Origin: Pseudochelatococcus lubricantis
GTDB taxonomy: Bacteria > Pseudomonadota > Alphaproteobacteria > Rhizobiales > Beijerinckiaceae
DNA: 64,000 nt
Direction of reading: 5' to 3'
Assembly: GCF_042432495.1 (NCBI RefSeq)
Contig: NZ_JBHLXC010000001.1
Coordinates: forward strand, 372,001 to 436,000
The notes beneath the pieces were generated by a model that searched no databases, was not told where the DNA came from, and saw only the letters and a list, made by a program, of their open reading frames with translations. Below, piece by piece: positions 61,238-64,000 of this stretch (its first letter is position 1; every line of letters starts with the position of its first letter). A program made the position numbers and the translations under genes.

Positions 61238-61804
61238 GTGAAGGTTATCGCGAGTTCCGTTCGTAAAGGCAACATCCTTGAGGTCGACGGCCATCTGTGC
61301 GTCGTGCTTTCCGCCGAAAGCTTCTTTCCCGGCAAGGGCACGCCGACGACGCAGATCGATATGCGCCGTATCGCCGACGGCGTGAAGGTTTCCCAGCGCT
61401 ACAAGACCACGGAGCAGGTGGAGCGCGCCTTCGTCGAGGATATCGATTTCTCGTATCTGTACCAGGATGGCGATTCTTACATCTTCATGAACCCCGAGAG
61501 CTTCGAGCAGCTCACGGTTTCCGCCGATGTGGTCGGCGATCAGGCCGTGTACCTGCAGGAGGGCATGGTCGTCAAGCTGTCCATCTTCGAGGGCAACGCC
61601 GTGGCGATCGAGCTGCCGGCGCGCGTCACCCTTGAAATCGTCGAGACGGAACCCACGGTGAAGGGGCAGACGGCGTCGTCCTCCTACAAGCCGGCGATCC
61701 TCTCGAACGGCGTGCGCGTGATGGTGCCGCCGCACATCTCCACCGGCACGCGCATCGTGGTGCAGACCGAGGACGGTTCCTACGTCGAGCGCGCCAAGGA
61801 CTGA
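61238..61804 (+). CDS. efp: Translation elongation factor P
   Basis: EF-P (188 residues, normal length) rescues ribosomes stalled at polyproline. Domain I has VIASSVRKGNILEVDG and the modification loop FFPGKGTP; the modified lysine is residue 33, equal to Lys34 of E. coli, so it fits EpmA/EpmB modification. Domains II and III follow (FMNPESFEQLTV, ILSNGVRVMVPPHIS). The start is GTG 61238, with AGAGG nine bases upstream; an upstream ATG at 61139 is not family-like. Poly-proline clients within the window include the BA14K protein. Confidence 0.95.
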   Translation: MKVIASSVRKGNILEVDGHLCVVLSAESFFPGKGTPTTQIDMRRIADGVKVSQRYKTTEQVERAFVEDIDFSYLYQDGDSYIFMNPESFEQLTVSADVVGDQAVYLQEGMVVKLSIFEGNAVAIELPARVTLEIVETEPTVKGQTASSSYKPAILSNGVRVMVPPHISTGTRIVVQTEDGSYVERAKD

Positions 61805-61910
61805 CGGTTGCGGCCACGCTTTGCCCGCGGGCCGACTTCGGTCATAGTCCACCTGCGCCGCGCGAAGGTCCGCATTCCGCTGGCCCGCGGATCGGCGCGG
61901 GAGATGGGTC

Positions 61911-62339
61911 ATGACCGGAAACGTGTTGTACACCGCCACTGCCACGGCAAAGGGCGGGCGCGAAGGACATATCCGCAGTTCGGACGGCGTGCTTGAGGCC
62001 AATCTTGTCGTGCCCAAGGGGCTTGGCGGTCCGGGTGGGGCGGGGACCAACCCTGAACAATTGTTCGCGGCCGGCTACGCGGCCTGCTTCGAGGGCGCTG
62101 TGCGCTTTGCCGCGCGGCAGGCGGGCGTCAAGCTGGGGCCCGACACACAGGTCACCGCGCATGTCGGCATCGGCCCGCGTGAGGCCGGCGGTTTCCAGAT
62201 CGCCGTGAAGCTGGAGCCGCATCTCGACGGTGTGGACCCGACGCAGGCGCAGGACCTCGTCAATACGGCGCATGAGAAGATCTGTCCCTACTCCCACGCC
62301 ACGCGCGGCAATGTCGAGGTGACGATCGAACTCGTCTGA
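61911..62339 (+). CDS. ohr: Organic hydroperoxide resistance protein (Ohr/OsmC family)
   Basis: A 142-residue thiol peroxidase. The Ohr signature TNPEQLFAAGYAACFEGA supplies the peroxidatic cysteine and KICPYSHATRGN the resolving cysteine; the N-terminus LYTATATAKGGREGHI is typical. Ohr reduces organic hydroperoxides using lipoylated proteins, so the lpd/odhB products at 30 kb may supply its electrons. The ATG at 61911 follows GGGAGATGGGTC. No OhrR regulator is adjacent. Confidence 0.94.
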   Translation: MTGNVLYTATATAKGGREGHIRSSDGVLEANLVVPKGLGGPGGAGTNPEQLFAAGYAACFEGAVRFAARQAGVKLGPDTQVTAHVGIGPREAGGFQIAVKLEPHLDGVDPTQAQDLVNTAHEKICPYSHATRGNVEVTIELV

Positions 62340-62430
62340 CCGACAGGGCGGAAACCGGGCGGCGGGTATCTGCCGTCCGCTGTTTCGCACGTGCTGAAAA
62401 TGTTTTCCCACCTTGCTCCGGCCGGGCGGT

Positions 62431-62470
62431 GTTGTTACCTTCCCGTCCGCACGGGTGGCAAGGTAACGAC
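62431..62470 (+). promoter_or_regulatory. Bulged hairpin in leader of small membrane protein gene
   Basis: GTTGTTACCTT (62431-62441) pairs with AAGGTAACGAC (62460-62470) with one G-U; inside, CCCGT (62442-62446) pairs with ACGGG (62451-62455) around CCGC, leaving a TGGC bulge. The stem ends 30 bases before the start codon at 62501 and has no T-run, so a structured 5' leader is more likely than a terminator for ohr. Confidence 0.45.
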
Positions 62471-62500
62471 AGCGCCCGACCGCACTCGGGGCTGGTGTTC

Positions 62501-62821
62501 ATGCGTTTTCTCTTTCGTCTTGCGGGCTTCCTGCTGCTTGCCGCCGGATTCGTGTCGCTGATTGTCGACGGTGCGCGCGCCATCGCCGACGACAGCCTCG
62601 TGTTCACCAGTCTCGGGCCTGTCCTCGCCTGGCTGCTGCCGTCGTTTTTTCCGCGCATCCAGCTGCTGGCGGTGGAGAATGTCGGCGCGTATCTGTGGGA
62701 TCCAGTGCTGGTGACGCTGTTCGAGGCGCCGGCCTTCGCGGCGGCGGCGGGGCTCGGCGTGTTGTTCCTGTGGATCGGCCGCCGCCCGTCGGAGCCGATC
62801 GGCTTTTCCACCCGCTACTGA
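62501..62821 (+). CDS. Small integral membrane protein of unknown function, 106 residues
   Basis: The protein has two hydrophobic segments: residues 4-22 (LFRLAGFLLLAAGFVSLIV) and about 72-94 (FEAPAFAAAAGLGVLFLWIG), with the region between them partly hydrophobic (VLAWLLPSFF) and containing conserved-looking DGARAIADDS. Proteins of this layout are found widely in Rhizobiales without an assigned role; I give none. ATG 62501 is selected because it opens the first membrane segment; a longer frame to 62429 reads through the leader hairpin. Convergent with the SURF1 gene, 14 bases away. Confidence 0.7.
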   Translation: MRFLFRLAGFLLLAAGFVSLIVDGARAIADDSLVFTSLGPVLAWLLPSFFPRIQLLAVENVGAYLWDPVLVTLFEAPAFAAAAGLGVLFLWIGRRPSEPIGFSTRY

Positions 62822-62835
62822 ACGAGTCGCGCGCG

Positions 62836-63651
62836 TCAAGCGTCGGGCGCGGACCGTTGCGCGCGCCTGTATTCCAGCCATATATGCCGCGCGAAACAGA
62901 GATACATGCCGGCCGCGACCGCTGCCATGGCGAACCATGTCAGCGCGTAGCTGAGGTGGCTGTTGGGGAAGGCTATCCGCGTCAGCCCGCCGCGCGGATA
63001 GCCGTCCGGATTGGCGGCGGCATCGGCATCGATGAAATAGGGTGCGACGGCACCGAGATCGCGGGCGGCGGCGATCGCCTCCACGTCGCGCGAGTACCAG
63101 CGGTCATTGGCGGGGTCGTTGGCGCGCAGGAAGGCGCCGTGCGGCTCCGTCATGCGGATGAGGCCGGTCACCGTCAGTGGGCCCGCGGCCTGTGCCGCCG
63201 CCAGGCTTTCGGCAGCGCGTCGTTCTGTCGGTACGAATCCCCGGTTGATCAGCGTGACGGCGCCGTGATCGTCCCGCAACGGCGTCATCACCCAGTAGCC
63301 GGCGCCGAAGTCCGTGACGGCATAGACGGTGGTTTCCCTGTCGTGCTGGAATTCGCCGGTGAGCTGCACGCGCCTGTACTCGTCCTTCGCGCGGGTGATT
63401 GCCGGCCATGTGTCCGGCGCGGGCGTCGGCACGGCTGCGGCATGCACGCGCGCTTCCACGCGGGCGATCAGGTCGGTCTTCCACGCCAGACGCTGCACCT
63501 GCCAGACGCCGAGCGCCAGCAGGCCGCAGACGATGGCCAGCGCCGCAAAGCCCCAGAGGAGGAGCGAGCGCAGGGGAGACGGCGGAGCGGCCGGCGACGG
63601 CACGAGTCCTTGTCTGTCGTCAGACGGGTCACCGCCCCGGGGCAGGCTCAC
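62836..63651 (-). CDS. SURF1 family protein, oxidase assembly factor
   Basis: A 271-residue SURF1 protein with the usual two membrane helices: residues about 25-48 (LLLWGFAALAIVCGLLALGVW) and near the C-terminus (ALTWFAMAAVAAGMYLCFA), joined by a periplasmic domain. Family signatures are LGVWQVQRLAWK, VTLINRGFVP and the C-terminal HLSYALTWF. SURF1 helps insert heme a/o into terminal oxidases. The GTG start at 63651 overlaps the cyoD stop (GTGA), so it is coupled to the cyo operon and likely serves that quinol oxidase. Confidence 0.92.
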   Translation of the reverse strand: MSLPRGGDPSDDRQGLVPSPAAPPSPLRSLLLWGFAALAIVCGLLALGVWQVQRLAWKTDLIARVEARVHAAAVPTPAPDTWPAITRAKDEYRRVQLTGEFQHDRETTVYAVTDFGAGYWVMTPLRDDHGAVTLINRGFVPTERRAAESLAAAQAAGPLTVTGLIRMTEPHGAFLRANDPANDRWYSRDVEAIAAARDLGAVAPYFIDADAAANPDGYPRGGLTRIAFPNSHLSYALTWFAMAAVAAGMYLCFARHIWLEYRRAQRSAPDA

Positions 63652-64000
63652 GGCAGGCTTTGCGCCTGCTCGGGCGTCATTGGCATCATGTGGGTGTTCA
63701 GATGGTGCATCACCCACATCGATCCGGCAATGGCGATGACGATGATGATGATGGTGAAGACGAAGGCCATCAACGTCCACCCGCCTTCCGAACGCGCGTT
63801 CATGTGCAGGAAGTAGACCATCTGCACGACGATCTGCGCGACGCCGAGCGCCATGACGGCGATGGCGGTGAGGGCAGGGCTGCCGAGCGTGCCGTTGATC
63901 ACCAGCCAGAAGGGGATGACGGTCAGGATGGCCGACAGGACGAAGCCCGTCACATAGCCGTTGACCGTGCCGTGTGCCTCGCCGGAATCATGCCTGTGGT
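63648..64000 (-). CDS. cyoD: Cytochrome o ubiquinol oxidase subunit IV, N-terminus outside window
   Basis: About 116 residues of CyoD, a three-helix accessory subunit of cytochrome bo3 oxidase. The frame stays open to the window edge, and the residues before the first in-window start codon (HDSGEAHGTVNGY) match the polar His-rich CyoD N-terminus, so the true start is beyond 64000. Hydrophobic segments are TGFVLSAILTVIPFWLVI, ALTAIAVMALGVAQIVVQM and WTLMAFVFTIIIIVIAIAG, with VQMVYFLHMN between. Presumably preceded by cyoABC outside the window and followed by SURF1. Confidence 0.93.
   Translation of the reverse strand, partial: HRHDSGEAHGTVNGYVTGFVLSAILTVIPFWLVINGTLGSPALTAIAVMALGVAQIVVQMVYFLHMNARSEGGWTLMAFVFTIIIIVIAIAGSMWVMHHLNTHMMPMTPEQAQSLP

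Noticed and set aside
63648..63953. Start of cyoD at the in-frame GTG near 63953
   Set aside because: The frame stays open to the window edge, and the upstream residues match the conserved CyoD N-terminus, so the start lies outside.

Overview
The window reads as the chromosome of a GC-rich alphaproteobacterium, most likely of the Hyphomicrobiales (Rhizobiales). The signs are a Ros/MucR-type regulator, a BA14K-family protein, an invasion-associated-locus-B protein, a cyo-type quinol oxidase followed by SURF1, and two gene orders typical of that order: phoH-ybeY-CBS protein-lnt-XRE regulator-metK-trmB, and mdh-sucC-sucD-sucA-odhB-lpd. No tRNA, insertion sequence, prophage or CRISPR array was seen. 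The only RNA gene recognised is the SRP RNA.

Layout. 0-5.3 kb: the end of a glycosyltransferase, SRP RNA with its own promoter, dnaX-ebfC-recR (replication and recombination), then a convergent CYTH-CHAD protein. 5.3-7.2 kb: a small unknown gene, mucR, a strong terminator and rpmF. 7.3-20.3 kb: mtgA, a prenyl synthase, then a long minus-strand series running kup, miaB, phoH, ybeY, a CBS-domain protein, lnt, an XRE regulator, metK and trmB (K+ uptake, tRNA and rRNA modification, lipoprotein acylation, SAM synthesis). 20.8-32.2 kb: zapE-tetR, then the TCA block from malate dehydrogenase to the 2-oxoglutarate dehydrogenase complex. Most gaps in that block hold perfect or near-perfect hairpins, and it ends in two abutting 16-bp hairpins. 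32.3-37 kb: a CitE-like lyase with 3-hydroxybutyrate dehydrogenase, a Zur-like regulator, ispG and a BA14K protein.

37-44 kb is the most accessory-looking part. It holds a glycosyltransferase, an XRE regulator, an unknown 136-residue protein, a very AT-rich gap (about 18% GC at its core), and a type I secretion ABC exporter with its HlyD-type adaptor. Eight bases after the adaptor comes a small monooxygenase that keeps the residues of heme-degrading IsdG/HmuQ enzymes. Together these suggest a HasDE-like hemophore exporter tied to heme use; this is a hypothesis, since no substrate or receptor gene is in view. tusA, trpE and ppiD follow on the minus strand.

48-57 kb is one gene for a 2,954-residue autotransporter. 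It has three Trp-started passenger modules, recent 357-bp tandem repeats, an AT-rich N-terminal patch, and a 47-nt hairpin inside the coding sequence just after the start codon. Two small secreted proteins (one IalB-like) follow. 58.4-64 kb holds arfB, the EF-P modification pair epmA-epmB divergent from efp, an Ohr-type peroxidase, a small membrane protein, and SURF1 with the end of cyoD, which runs off the window.

A recurring extragenic motif, GAGCGnnTnCCGATCG inside or beside inverted repeats, occurs at 15049, 32231 and 37048 and appears to be a dispersed palindromic repeat of this genome.
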